Origin: Rotaria sp. Silwood1
Taxonomy: Eukaryota > Rotifera > Eurotatoria > Philodinida > Philodinidae
Length of the DNA stretch: 64,000 nt
Assembly (NCBI GenBank): GCA_905250075.1
Contig: CAJNOP010000003.1
Coordinates: 1,004,395-1,068,394, forward strand
Reading direction: 5' to 3'
Part shown: positions 1 to 12,200 of the stretch, piece after piece
Layout of the letters: each line of letters opens with the position of its first letter
Position numbering within the stretch: the stretch's first letter is position 1
Made by a program: the position numbers and the translations under genes
Notes under the pieces: model-generated
The model's database searches: none
Told to the model about the DNA's origin: nothing
The model's input: only the letters and a program-made list of their open reading frames with translations

Positions 1-2
1 AT

Positions 3-356
3 TATAGTCTTTCAGATGAATTACGTCTTTGGATGCCATTAACAGTTTCTACTCAACACACTATAAAATCATCAATATCAATAATTGAAGATGATCAATA
101 TTCTGATGAAATTATTTTAATAATTCTTATTATAATACTTTCATTGATTTGTTTGATATTAATTTTAATTATCATGTTCTTATGTTATCGAAGAAAACAA
201 AAAACAATTGAAAAAGAAATTTATCAAGATACTTTTAAACGGCAAGCTTCATCATTATCAATAGTAGAAAAATTTCATGCACCTGATTTAACAACTAAAG
301 TTACACTTTTAACACATTTTCATACACATGGACAAGATTTAGGTACTGATGTGTAA
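3..356 (+). CDS. C-terminal part of a single-pass membrane protein (5' end outside window)
   Basis: The reading frame is open from base 3, so this is the last exon or part of it; the first ATG (33) need not be the start. About 117 residues are visible: a short extracellular stretch, one strongly hydrophobic helix of about 26 residues rich in Ile and Leu (around bases 112-190), then a basic stop-transfer motif (CYRRKQK) and a cytoplasmic tail of about 55 residues ending at TAA 354-356. This layout fits the end of a type I receptor or adhesion protein, but I recognise no family. An AATAAA signal follows at about 428. The gene converges on the EF2-like gene, with 118 bp between the two stop codons. 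Confidence 0.6.
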   Translation, partial: YSLSDELRLWMPLTVSTQHTIKSSISIIEDDQYSDEIILIILIIILSLICLILILIIMFLCYRRKQKTIEKEIYQDTFKRQASSLSIVEKFHAPDLTTKVTLLTHFHTHGQDLGTDV

Positions 357-474
357 ACTTTTATTGTTTGTTTTTATTTGTTTGGTTGGTTGTTTGTTGT
401 TTTATTGGAAAAAATTAAAAAGAAAGAAATAAAAAAGCAATTATAGAAGTGAAAGAAAAAAAAAAGATAAAAGT

Positions 475-3152
475 TTATTGTCGATCGATGAGAGATTCCA
501 ATGTTGGAATTTGTTGTGGTAAAGATTTACGTTGACGTATATCATTTACAATTAATCCACATTTTGAATTCATTTCAAACGGTTCACCAGGTAATAATGA
601 CCAATGATCAAATTGACATTGAGGAAATGCTGTACCACTTGTTACTTGACGTAATTCAGCTGTAAAACCAAATGATTCATTAACAGGTAAAAAGGCTTTT
701 ATACGAGATAATGTTGTTCCACTTAATTCAACTTCTTCATTTATTTGACCACGACGTTTGTTTAATGTTGCATAAACTCTACCGATCATAGATGTTGGAC
801 ATTCAATATCAACAAGAAACATAGGTTCAAGTAGACGAGGTTCAGCCATATGTAAACTTGCTAAAAGACATCGACGAATAGCTGGAATAATTTGATCAGG
901 TCGACGATGAGCTATAGAATAGAAATAAAATTTGGTATTAACAAAAAAAAAAAGAAACAGTGCATTCGTCTGTCATACCTGCATCTCGATGAATTTCAGC
1001 ATCAAGTAATTCAATTCGAACACCATGAAGATTTTCAGATGCAAGAACACCTTCTTGAGTCGTCCATTGAAAAGCAGCAACAATTGCATCTTGAATATTT
1101 CCTAAACCATCAACACTTCTTGTTCCATCAACAAGTATGTTTGGTCCATTATCATATGGACCAAATGCCCAAATTTTCTTTGTTGCAGCTAAATCCCAAC
1201 CAAATTCATCAACTAATATTCTTGATCTTTCTTTTGGATCTTGTTTCGATGATATACGACCTGATTCAATAGCTTCAGCTAAACCTGCTTCTAATGGTGA
1301 TGCACGCATAAAAAATTTATTATGTTTATTTGTTGTTTTTGTAAAAGCTATTTGACGTGATTCAGCAGTTATCGTTTCACGATATGTTACAATTGGTGTT
1401 GCTACTTTAAGTGGACAACGTGCATGTGTTTTTTCTAATTCAGCTAAACATATTTCTAAATGTAATTCACCAGCTGTAGCAATAACATGTTGTCCATTTT
1501 CATTTAATACTTGTACAAGTGAATCACCTTGAACTAATTTTTTAAGACCATCAACAAGTTTAGCATGATCAGTTGGATCTTTTACATCAACAGCAACACG
1601 TACAACTGGACTAACAGAAAATTTCATAACACGAAAATTATGTGCTTCAGAACTTGTTGTTATTGTTGCTGTTTTTACTAAACATTTATCAATACCTGTT
1701 AATGCAACAACATTACCAGCTGGTACATGATTCATTGATATACAACGATCACCAACCATAACTCCAACACTTGTTACATTTTTTATTTGTAAATCAGTTG
1801 TTGAACCTGGTCGATAATCAGGACCAAGAATACGTACATTTGTTCCTGATATAATTGTACCAGAAAAAATACGACCAAAACAAAGAAAACGTGATCCATC
1901 TTGAGCAGGAATTTTCTTACTAATGTAAATCATAACTTCACCATTTGGATCACAAGCTTTCATTGAACATGCTACTTGATCATCTTGAGGACCTTCATAT
2001 AAATGTTGAATACGATAAATTTGTGCTTGTACAGGAGATGGAAGATGAAGAATAATTAAATGTAACATAGCTTCACCAGCTGGTAACCAACGTTTCATTA
2101 CATTCGATGTTATTGTTTTACCATCAAGTACAGTAGCATCTAGTTTAGCAGCTGGTAATTTAATATCGATTTTTGTTAATAATGTTCGAACTTCATCCAT
2201 ATTTAATTCTGTACATGCATGAAGAATTTGATAAAGTGGTTGAAGAATAAATTGATTAAAACCACGATTAGCATCATCAATTGATCTTGATTGTTCATAT
2301 GAAATCCATTTTTTATTTGCTGATGAATAATATGATTCACCCCATAAACGATCTATATATTTATCTTTAGATATTTTTGTTTTTTCAGAAAAAAATGTTG
2401 CAAATTGATGTATTGTAAATGCCCAACCTTGTTTACCAGATGCAAATGCAACATTACCTAATTTTGGATTAAAATGTTCATCCGAATAAATCATATCATC
2501 AGTACTTCGATATGTTGCTATTAAGGCATTACATCGTGCAACGATACCTGATAACTTTTGATAAAGTTCTTCAGGTTCTAATTTTTGTTCTAATATACAT
2601 CGATCAACTTTATTTATAACTAATGCTAATTGTACACGTTCAGACAGAGCTTGTCGAAGAACAGTTTCAGTTTGTACAGATACACCTGAGACAGCATCAA
2701 CTACAAGTAATGCACCATCAGTTACACGTAATGCAGCAGTAACCTCTGATGAAAAATCAACATGACCTGGAGAATCAATAAGATTGACTAGAAATCCATT
2801 ACCGTCCCGTTTGAGATCACCTATTTAAAAAAAGTCAAATATTTATTTCGTTTTTTTTTTCATATTAATTTAATTCTTTTTAAGTGTACGAACCGAGAAT
2901 TTGATCATCCAATTCATAGAACATACTAACAGATGATGATTTAATTGTAATACCCTTTTCTTTTTCGGCTTCCAATGTATCAGTAAATCGACGTTCGCCA
3001 GCTTGTTGCTCAGTAATAATACCAGCCTTATAAACTAATGCATCAGTTAATGTCGATTTACCATGATCAACATGTGCAATGACACACATATTACGAATAT
3101 TGTGTGACTTTGACATTGTTTCAGCCACAGCTTCAGTTCGTTGTCTCGACAT
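475..3152 (-). CDS. EEF2: Elongation factor 2-like translational GTPase
   Basis: EF2 drives GTP-dependent ribosomal translocation in the cytosol. Three exons are inferred: 3152-2894, 2820-979 and 911-475, giving 845 residues against about 858 in human EF2. Visible features in order are the P-loop AHVDHGKS (residues 26-33), the RFTDT segment carrying the Thr targeted by eEF2 kinase in animals, DSPGH, NKVD, the [10 protein letters not shown] and YEGPQDD domain II region, SPVVRVAV, the GELHLEICL domain III motif, YRETI, KIWAFGP, and the C-terminal [14 protein letters not shown] block. The diphthamide His is kept, but its loop reads AHRRPDQ where most eukaryotic EF2 has IHRGGGQ. The exon 1 donor is set by reading phase; the better-looking GTACAC four bases downstream would throw the frame. 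Whether it is the main EF2 or a diverged paralogue cannot be told here. Confidence 0.93.
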
Positions 3153-3301
3153 AATAAACGGTGAGTTTGTGATATGTGATGTAAGATCAGAGAAATAGAT
3201 AGATAAGTAGAATGAAATACTACCTTCGTATTAGCATAGAATGTGAAAAGATAGAGACTTTATGAAGTATGAATTACCTTTTATACTAAATATATTCTTG
3301 G

Positions 3302-3376
3302 TATGTAATTGCGAAAGAAAGCAATTTTACGTTTGAAAGAAATTGCGAAATAACGTTGTCACTGTAATTTCGCAAT
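3302..3376. promoter_or_regulatory. Repeated/inverted ATTGCGAAA motif upstream of EF2
   Basis: Three copies of an ATTGCGAAA-like 9-mer lie 155-225 bp upstream of the EF2 start codon: direct at 3308 and 3342, inverted at 3367-3376. The last two form a perfect 10-bp inverted pair with a 15-base loop. This may be a transcription factor site in the EF2 promoter; the function is inferred only from position and symmetry. Confidence 0.3.
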
Positions 3377-3739
3377 AACAATACTCAGAGTTAAAAATAT
3401 CACAAGGTAAATATACTTTTTGAGTTTACTATTTGTTGAAATGACTAAATATAAGGGATGACATTATTCATGCGTAATTTATAATGATATGGAGTTCGTC
3501 AATGTTTTCAATTGCAATTTAGTTTGTCTAAGCAAGCTTTGACCGAAACAATGAAAGAATCTTTTAAGATTATGGTTTTTGATTAGTAATTTATATCGAT
3601 GTTTATTTGTCTTCGAATTTTCCATGGTTGATACATGATATATAAACTCGAAATATATCATGTTGTGAAGTTTTTTTTTTTTGAGTCATTTTCGAACTGG
3701 AAAACAATGGATCATGTTTACATTTTATGTGTGTGCTGT

Positions 3740-4010
3740 AGTAGAAAAATATCTGCGTTTTGTTGCAAGGTAATACATCACAATTTTGAGACCTTACTTC
3801 GCTTATTCATAAAGATACTTTCAAAATTTATATTCGATCTTGACGAAGAAAAAGTCTCTTATTCATACATTACAAGGTGAGTACTGAGAATCCATACTCG
3901 ATCTAGTAAAAACAACGGCAGCTACGTGCTATGTTTTGTTAATGCAAACGAAAATATGAGTTTTTATATAAATAGAAAAAAATTATGTTCGTAGCTGTGC
4001 GCCTAATTAA
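3740..4010 (+). repeat. Diverged dispersed repeat, copy 1
   Basis: This segment resembles 49960-50230 in the same orientation. Shared blocks in the same order include TACGTGCTATGTTT, a CATACATTA block, TTCGTAG followed by TTTGTGCCTTATTA-like sequence, and a TCATAAxxATACTTT block. Identity is clearly partial, so both copies are old. The family is unknown. Confidence 0.4.
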
Positions 4011-6203
4011 AAAACGAAATCTCTATCGGGTGATAATGCTGGATAATATATTGAAAACCTTGTGCTATGGAATTAATTGAGCTTATTAAACCTAATATTT
4101 TAGGATTATTATTTGGTAATAGGTAGCTTCTGTGAGTGTGTTACTCTTGTTTTGCATCAGCAAAAGGAGATATATAGAACCAACTCTGTTATTAAATAAC
4201 TCATAAAAGATCAGCCGAAATTAGTAGGTGGAGCTTAAAATACTAATGTAGTTCAGGAGTAAATTGTAATAAAAAGCTCTTTTTGGTAACGTACTCACTA
4301 TGAATTTGATAGTTTTCAACTGCTCTTGGTTTCAACTTTCCAGTTATGAAGCCGATAGAAATTATATTAGAAAAAAATCGCCATTTTGTCGATTCAGAAT
4401 ATCTATAGTATCTCCATGGTTAATTCTGATTCTATATTTTTAAAACATTTCGTTCCATGGCACAGAAGCGATGATAAAATTTAAAATACGTATTCTTCTT
4501 GTTTCTCATGTGACTTTTTTCTTTGTCATGGAAAAGTACCAAATAAATTTCCTTTTTTGATGAAGCAATGTATAATCTACCACATGACACTATTAACTGT
4601 CGAGAATATTGAAATTCTATTTTGATCATTCTAATTGATCGTTAGCTGGACAAGATTTTTACATCCTTACATCATATCTTTGAATGTTGATCTCAAAAAT
4701 CATTCCTTCTTGACGAAAATAGAGGTTTTGTAGATGGCTTAGCTCTAAATCTGAAACATTTTCATGATATACCTGATTTTACTTTTAGAAAAATATTTAA
4801 GTCTAAAACTGACATTTAATATTATTTAAATAATGATTAGTACTTATATTTTGGTTAATGTCAGTTTTCTACTACGAAATTCTATCTCACATCGTGTGGG
4901 AGAGAAAAACGTAAATGAAACTGACGATATCATAGGTGATATAAGTATAAACGTAATTGATATATTTCACCAGCACAATTTACTTTAGGAAGATGCTAAC
5001 AAACTATTTACTCAATTGAGGCTGACTTGTCAACACCACTGGTAGAAGACATTGGATGAAAAGTGTTTGGAACTGAAGTCAGTTGTTGTCAGAACCTACC
5101 TGGTAGGCTACACCTTCTGTTTAGTATTAAAGTGAAAAGTGGACTTGAAGTCTGCTATTTAGAAGCTTCTCAGTTTGTATCTAGAATGATCGATAGACAA
5201 CAAATAGAAAAAAGTTTTTGTAATTTTCTTGGAAGAGATTTTTGTGCATGTTCTAGAGAATTGCTCTTCTTGTATCTCATGGGCACTTCATAATTCTTCG
5301 GTTGAGACGAATGAATTTTATAATGAGTCTATAGTTCTGTAAAAAACCGGTTTTTGGTATTTTAAGATTCGAGAAGTTTTGACACTAGCGAAAATTAAAT
5401 ACAGCAGCAATAAAACAATATTTTTCTTCCAATTATAAACGATAAACAAATCTTCTCCAAAAAAAAGGATTTCAGACTGCGTACCTTAAAGTATAGTGAC
5501 ACTCATGCACTACGCCAAAATAGATTGTTAAGACAAGGATCTTCTTTAATAATTATTTATTATCAAAAAACTCTTGCTCTTAGAAGTAATAAATCATCAT
5601 TACAAATTATAACTACTGACAAAACTGAAAAACAATAGATTTTATCATAATCTCTGCTATGATTTGAATGTACAAATTTTTATGATTATATACATAATAA
5701 AACTAATCAAAACCAACCTGTTACTTCATTCTACCAAGTTATTTATGAAAATTTTCTCCTTTATGAATAGCATTGAATAAAATTGGCATATGTTCAATTA
5801 GGATTTCATTGAAAATATTTATTTATTTTTATTGTAACTATGAAAATATATAAGATCACGACAAGAATCATTAGGAAAAATGAAACTGACATCAAGATCA
5901 AGTTTCTAAAAATAAAAAGTATACACTTCAGATAATGTATATGCAAGGAATAAATATAACCGCACAGCACACAAATGAACGGCAATACTAAAATCGACAT
6001 CACAATAAATGATCACTAATAAAAACTTTAATAAATCATGATGAAAAAAAAGAAACCTGCAATTATTAAAATATTCAAAGTTAAATTTTTTTTTCTTGTA
6101 TTCTTCGACTATTAAACATCTTTGTTGATATTATTATTATTGGACTCTCTATCAAAAGAAATATATATTATATATAAGACTGAAGACTAAACAATAAAAT
6201 CTT

Positions 6204-9200
6204 TTACGAAATTAAATTCATAATTCGTGGTCTCATTCCATCAAGTGTTGAACTTAAATTTTTTATATTCTCTTGTACTTCTTTTATATTGTCCATAGTA
6301 TCACTTAACACATTATCTTTATTCATTGGATCCTCTTTTTTTTTTCTACTAGACGAATCTGATCCCTCTGATAACCTAGAAAAAAAATGTTTCATTTAAA
6401 ACAGTTTGTTTTATTTTCAAATTTACCGTGTTGATGCATCTTTCAATGCTTTTACTTGATCATGAGCATATTGATATGTTGCTGCACCTTCAAATTCACG
6501 CCATTCTTCTAGAAGAGGTTTGTTTTTTGCAATCATTTCTAGAAAAAAAAATATTAACAAAAATAATAAAAACATCCTGAAGTATGTAAATATTCTGTCA
6601 TTCTTACTGAATACTTTAGCATGATGATCTCCTGGTTGGTCAAAAAATGTTCGTCTTATAAAAAAGACGAACATACGCGATAAATAATAAATATCATAAA
6701 TAAGATTTATTGGTGGTAAAAATGGTGAACGTGTGAAATATTCACGTGTAAATAAATATTTTTGTGACTGCCAAATATTTTGTATATCTTCATAAACTTC
6801 GTCAAATCGTTTACTTTTCGAAAAAAACAATCAAAATATGATTTTAAAAATAAAATTGACCAAATATATCACTTTACCTAAACATTGCAATAAGCAGATT
6901 AGTAAGTAAAATATTAACAAATAACATATGAATAGCAAGCAAAATATGATTTGAAATTGACCAAGCAGCATCCGGATTACCTATTCAATAGTGAAAAAAA
7001 CAATCTATAAAATATCATAGCCATCTTTAATATACATACTATCAAGACTTGTTCGTTCGTTACCAACTTCTCCGTGTAATAAATAATAAACTGGATATGC
7101 AATATGACGAAAAACACTTCTACCATCAAAACTATTATCTATAGAACCACCTGTTTCCATTGTAAAATTGTTCGCTCTTGGATAATAAACCATTGAACGA
7201 GATGCAACACCATAACCAATCATCACTACTGCAATAATAACCATAAAAAATAAAAGATCTTGAATCTATAAAAACAAAAAACAAACAAAACAAGTTTAAA
7301 TAAAACAAAGACATTTGAAAGTATTTATTTGATACCATTTTCCAAATAGCTACCAGATGTGGTCCAAGATATGGTACAACAATAATGAATGATAGACAAC
7401 GAAGCCACCATAGCTCGATGTCGTAAGCCATAATTACTCTAAATAACAAAAGAATTTCGTGAACATTATAAGCCTTTTATGAAAAAGAAAGATACGACTA
7501 AAACCAATTGAAATTCGTTTCGACAAATAAAATTCTGTTAAGATCAGATTCAAAAATAATAGTTCAATTTTTGTCAAAATGGAAGATGGCTCGAGATTTG
7601 GTCTTTCATAGACGACATCACTTTTTGTGTGGTACCTGACTCTTTTTTCCAAAAAACTATGACGATTTCTGTCATTTTCTGCTTGAAAAATGTGCTATTT
7701 TCAGAAAACGTGAGAAATGATTGTCACTTTTCCTTCTCTGTTGACGTTATGTTGATCACACAACTAAAATTCTTTGCACACTTTTATATGTTCGAAAGAA
7801 CAGAGTATTTCAGGGTCTCTTTTTTGAATTAAGCTTTGCTACTACAATACAAACGATTAGTTTTATAGGTACAACGCCATTTTTTGACAGATTTTTGGAG
7901 AAATTGAATTTTTCATCTTTTTTTCTACCCTTAGACATCAAGAATTTAAAAAATGGCTCTGCCATGTCCTACATTCTGATTACATATGTGTGGAATCGGG
8001 ATCACAAGAAAAGAATTTGTCGGAAACGAAACTTAAGTTTATAGGAAAATGCTTCATGGTTTGAAACCAATGATCTTATAAATCATACAAATCGGAATGT
8101 AATTCAACAGAAACGACCTAAAAAAAAGTGTTATTCACCGAGAATTAGTTTAGATGTGACACGAATAAACTCTGAAATAGTTTTCTCTATTCCGACACCC
8201 AAAAAAACTAAAATTGGCGGTCCTATGACCGAGATCGATGTGTAGAAAAAGTTATCGAAACTGAGCACACAACAATTTGATACTTCACATCTGTAAATTA
8301 GATGTGCGTTTTCAAACGAAAAATGATGTAAATGGAATACATAGAGAATTTGAGGTTGTCAAATGAGCTATTTTTGACCTTTTTTTATTGAATATCTTCC
8401 TGAAACGTCATGATATTAAACTAAAACTTTTATCGTAGATTCCGGCCCAGCTTCACCATACCCTGAAAATATTATATGATTTGAATGTATCTGATCTAAG
8501 ATCGATTTTTTAGAAGAAAAGCTTCAGTCTAATAAGTTTTATTTAATTGACTTTAATTTTCAAAACTAAAGTCAAACTATATATAATAATATTCTATGTC
8601 ATCTTGAATAATTAAATCAACAAACCTAGCTACAACAAACTTTTCTTCGGAATCTGCATGTGTAAATCGTAGAATCAATCCAATGTAGAAAAGAATAATT
8701 GCGAGAGTAGTCAGTGATTTGAAAAAATCACGAAAAGAATGTTTTAATTTTCCCGAAAAAGTTAAATTGTCTTGAGTGAAAAACTAAAATTAGATAGCAA
8801 TAAAGATTCAATAGAAAATAGTTATATTTTAACAAATAATACATACATAATGAAATTCGTCTATTAACATACATGAAACAAGAATAATTGTTAATATTTC
8901 AGTCCAATGTATTGATGGACTTTGAGCTTTTGGTGGTGAAAAATTGAACAAAAGTACATAGGAGAAGAGTAAAAGAAAAAAAAAATGAGCTGTCTAAAAT
9001 AAAATGATTTTTATTCTTCAATATATATTTTATCATTATATATGGGCATACCAAATGATAGCAAAATTTTATCATTGGCGATAAATGGAAATGTTCAAAT
9101 CGATGTATATATGTATTCAATGTAGGTGTTAATTCAAAATAACGAGGATATTCAAGTGGATATGGGTCAGAATAATTTATGCCAAATGGTTCCAACCTGA

Positions 9201-12200
9201 AAAAAATCATAGAAATAATTTATAATTAAGCATTGTTATATCTCATATACATACTTCGCTTTAAGAGATTCACCAATTACTGTCTCCTGGTAAAAATAAA
9301 GATAATCATAAGATTTCTGTTCAAACTAAGAAACTAAATAGTATCAATCCTGTGTCTTTACTATAGCATGACAAACACTGCATGATTCATATAGATCTAT
9401 TAAATTTTCTGAAGTCCAAACAAACACAAGTTACACGATAATATCAACTTTGAAAACTAGAATATTTTTATCAAAAATATCCTTTTTTTTATTGCTTTGA
9501 TTTTCAGTATTAATAAGAACTCTAAGAATCAATCAGTTCCTGAATTACTTCTTCTTTTTTCATGAATTTATACAATAATCTGTTTCTTATATGTTAGGTG
9601 ATCTATAATAGTCATGATCGAAATCTGTTCTTATAAATTAGATCTCAAAAAATATCGACAACACAATTTTTTGTCAATAAGTTACTTAGATAGTCCGTTA
9701 GTAATGAATCAGGTTTGTTAATAAATTTAAGCATCAGTAAATTAAATTTCCCGTTAGTCAATTAAATTAATGACTAAGTATAAACATTGGAAATATGCAT
9801 TAGTGTGATTCATTTTCTTTTTTTGGTTTCCTTCCATCATATACTACAGATGCAATCTATGACACAGATTCAGATATTTTTTGCCTCTATCCTTTCCTTC
9901 GATCTCAACTTAAAGTCTACGAGTAAAAAAAGATGAACGTAGTACAGGGTGCTCAGTATAAAAGTGATATATTAGATTAAGAGCTTGCGAAAAAAAAATG
10001 ATGAAATAAAAGTATAAAAAAAAAAGAAATCAAATATTGGGTTAACGAAGCCTACATTAGATAATGTTAGTAAAGCAGAAACATTAATTGAAAATGAATG
10101 GTACAACAGTTTATCACAGATGCAACAAAGTCAAGCGTTTTAGATCTTAATGTAGAACAAGTATTTTTATCTGTTATATCATGCAGACAGTGAAAACAGT
10201 ATCTGCTTATAAAACTGCAGCTAAGCATAATGATCATAATAATGTAAATGAAATGAAAATCCTATTCGGACCTACATTTACATGCTATTTTATGTGGATA
10301 ACCAAAAACCCTCTTTTGATAGAATCTATAGTTTTTCACTGACCAAATCTTAATTTATTTACTACTAAATTATATATAATAAACTGGCTATTTTCTAATT
10401 AATATATTGATAAAACAAGTACTGACTATTTCATCTATTTTATTCACTTCTTAAATATTAGTCAATTCTATCTATCATTCATTTAAAAGAAGAACTTTTC
10501 TTCGAACCTTGTCAACGTTCCGAAATGTAACAACACTAGGCGCCAAAAAACCAAGTGAAATAACACCAGCCAACAAAGCTAACTTTTGCATGATTGTCTT
10601 TTGTTCTGGATGAAGTTTGTCAAACCAAATATTATTCATACCTTGTATACAAGCTGGTTCTGCAATAAATGATTTATCATGCGCATCAGAAGCAACCTTT
10701 AAATAGATATTAGATGCTTTTTTTCACGAGTTAGAAAATATTATCAAACATACTTGAAGACAACTAACATATCCATAAAGTTCATTTTGTTGTACAACAA
10801 GTTCACAAGCTCGTTCTGCATTATGATCACATTTATTGAGACAATCAATTGCATATTTTTCAAAATAGTTAAGGTTGTCGCCATAACCTGTCTTTAGTTC
10901 ACCGTGATGTGCTATCGAATAATATTGTTTTAAAATTTTTGTTGCAATCAATGCTGGACATATTCGATATTTCAATTGGGATAAAAAAACTTTAGCCATA
11001 TCAATACGATTCATTAGAACAGCCCATAAAAATAAATCCCGCATTATATATCTGTCTGGTTGTTGTTTTTTTAGTTCAGTGGATGAATATTTAATATTTT
11101 CAATATCTTTATTTTTATCTTTTTTGGATTGTTTAGAACTTCGCATTAATCCCCATTTTATTCGATCTTTTTCTTCATGTTCGTCGGTTTCAAAATAAAG
11201 TTTATGCATATAATCACCGATAAGATTTTCGAGAACTCTATTAAGTGAGTCAACCGAATCAATATTTTTGTTACCTACAACTCCACGATGTTCGATAAAA
11301 TATTTAAAATGAGTTTTATCGGTAGCCTAGGAAAACAAATCATATATATATATTATCTGTAAAAAAGATGAAAAACTTTTTCTAACTAAATCTCATACCA
11401 TATAATCATTATTATCGTTGTAAAGTTCTTGAATGAACGTGGCATATCGATTACCTTCTATTAAAAAAAATTGGTTTGATGGAAAGAATATTTTAGCTGG
11501 CTGAATTCCTAATTTGAGAAATTCATATACAAATGTTGGTAAATCCTGTTTTAAAGCAGTTAGAAAAGCCTTTTCTGGATCCTAAAATCAAAAATATCAA
11601 CAATATATAAATAGAAAAATGAGATAAATATGAATACCGATATGTTATCTAATGAATTTTGGAAAACAAATGCTTTAGCTACATGTATACAATTCCACTC
11701 CATTGCTAAGTCAAGGAATGGTGTATGCTCTATAATGTTAAATTTTTTGCTTTGTATTAGAATTAAATTGATTGTTATTTTACTTACTATTTTGTTCCTT
11801 TGTACTGTCTTTTGATGAGCTTTCAAATGCTAAAGAATATGAAAACACAAAATAAGGCATGGGAAAAAAGTTCGCGGCATTTTTCCTATCGATATATCTT
11901 TGCAACTACTTGAGCAATTTCAACAAATAAATAGTCATTTTAAAGAGCATTTCAAAGTACACTTATTGTGCAAAAAAATAAAGGTTCTAGCTCAAGAAGT
12001 AAGAGCATCAATAAAGGAAGTTTTGTTACATGGGTTTTTGGTGCTCAAAACACAATAGATGGGGCAAATTAAACGGTGGCAGTTTGCATTTCAACTTTTC
12101 AACACTTAATACGTTATTTAAAAAAAAACAATGTATGTCACAAGATGCAGCATGAAAAGCTCTACAATCTATAAAATAAAGCTGATTTTAATTATGCACT

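Larger units (their letters stand above)
3153..6203. other. Intergenic, about 3 kb, no recognisable gene
   Basis: This stretch separates the 5' end of EF2 from the 3' end of TRPM-A. It holds the EF2 promoter motif cluster and one arm of a diverged dispersed repeat at about 3740-4010. The open frames in it are short and show no protein-like composition or family motif. I see no RNA gene. Confidence 0.5.

Noticed and set aside
892-1272. Plus-strand open frame of 126 codons
   Set aside because: It is antisense to the EF2 exons, whose homology is unmistakable.
5063-5293. Plus-strand frame of 76 codons in the EF2-TRPM-A spacer
   Set aside because: It has no family motif, no supporting splice partners and a composition expected of random A/T-rich DNA.
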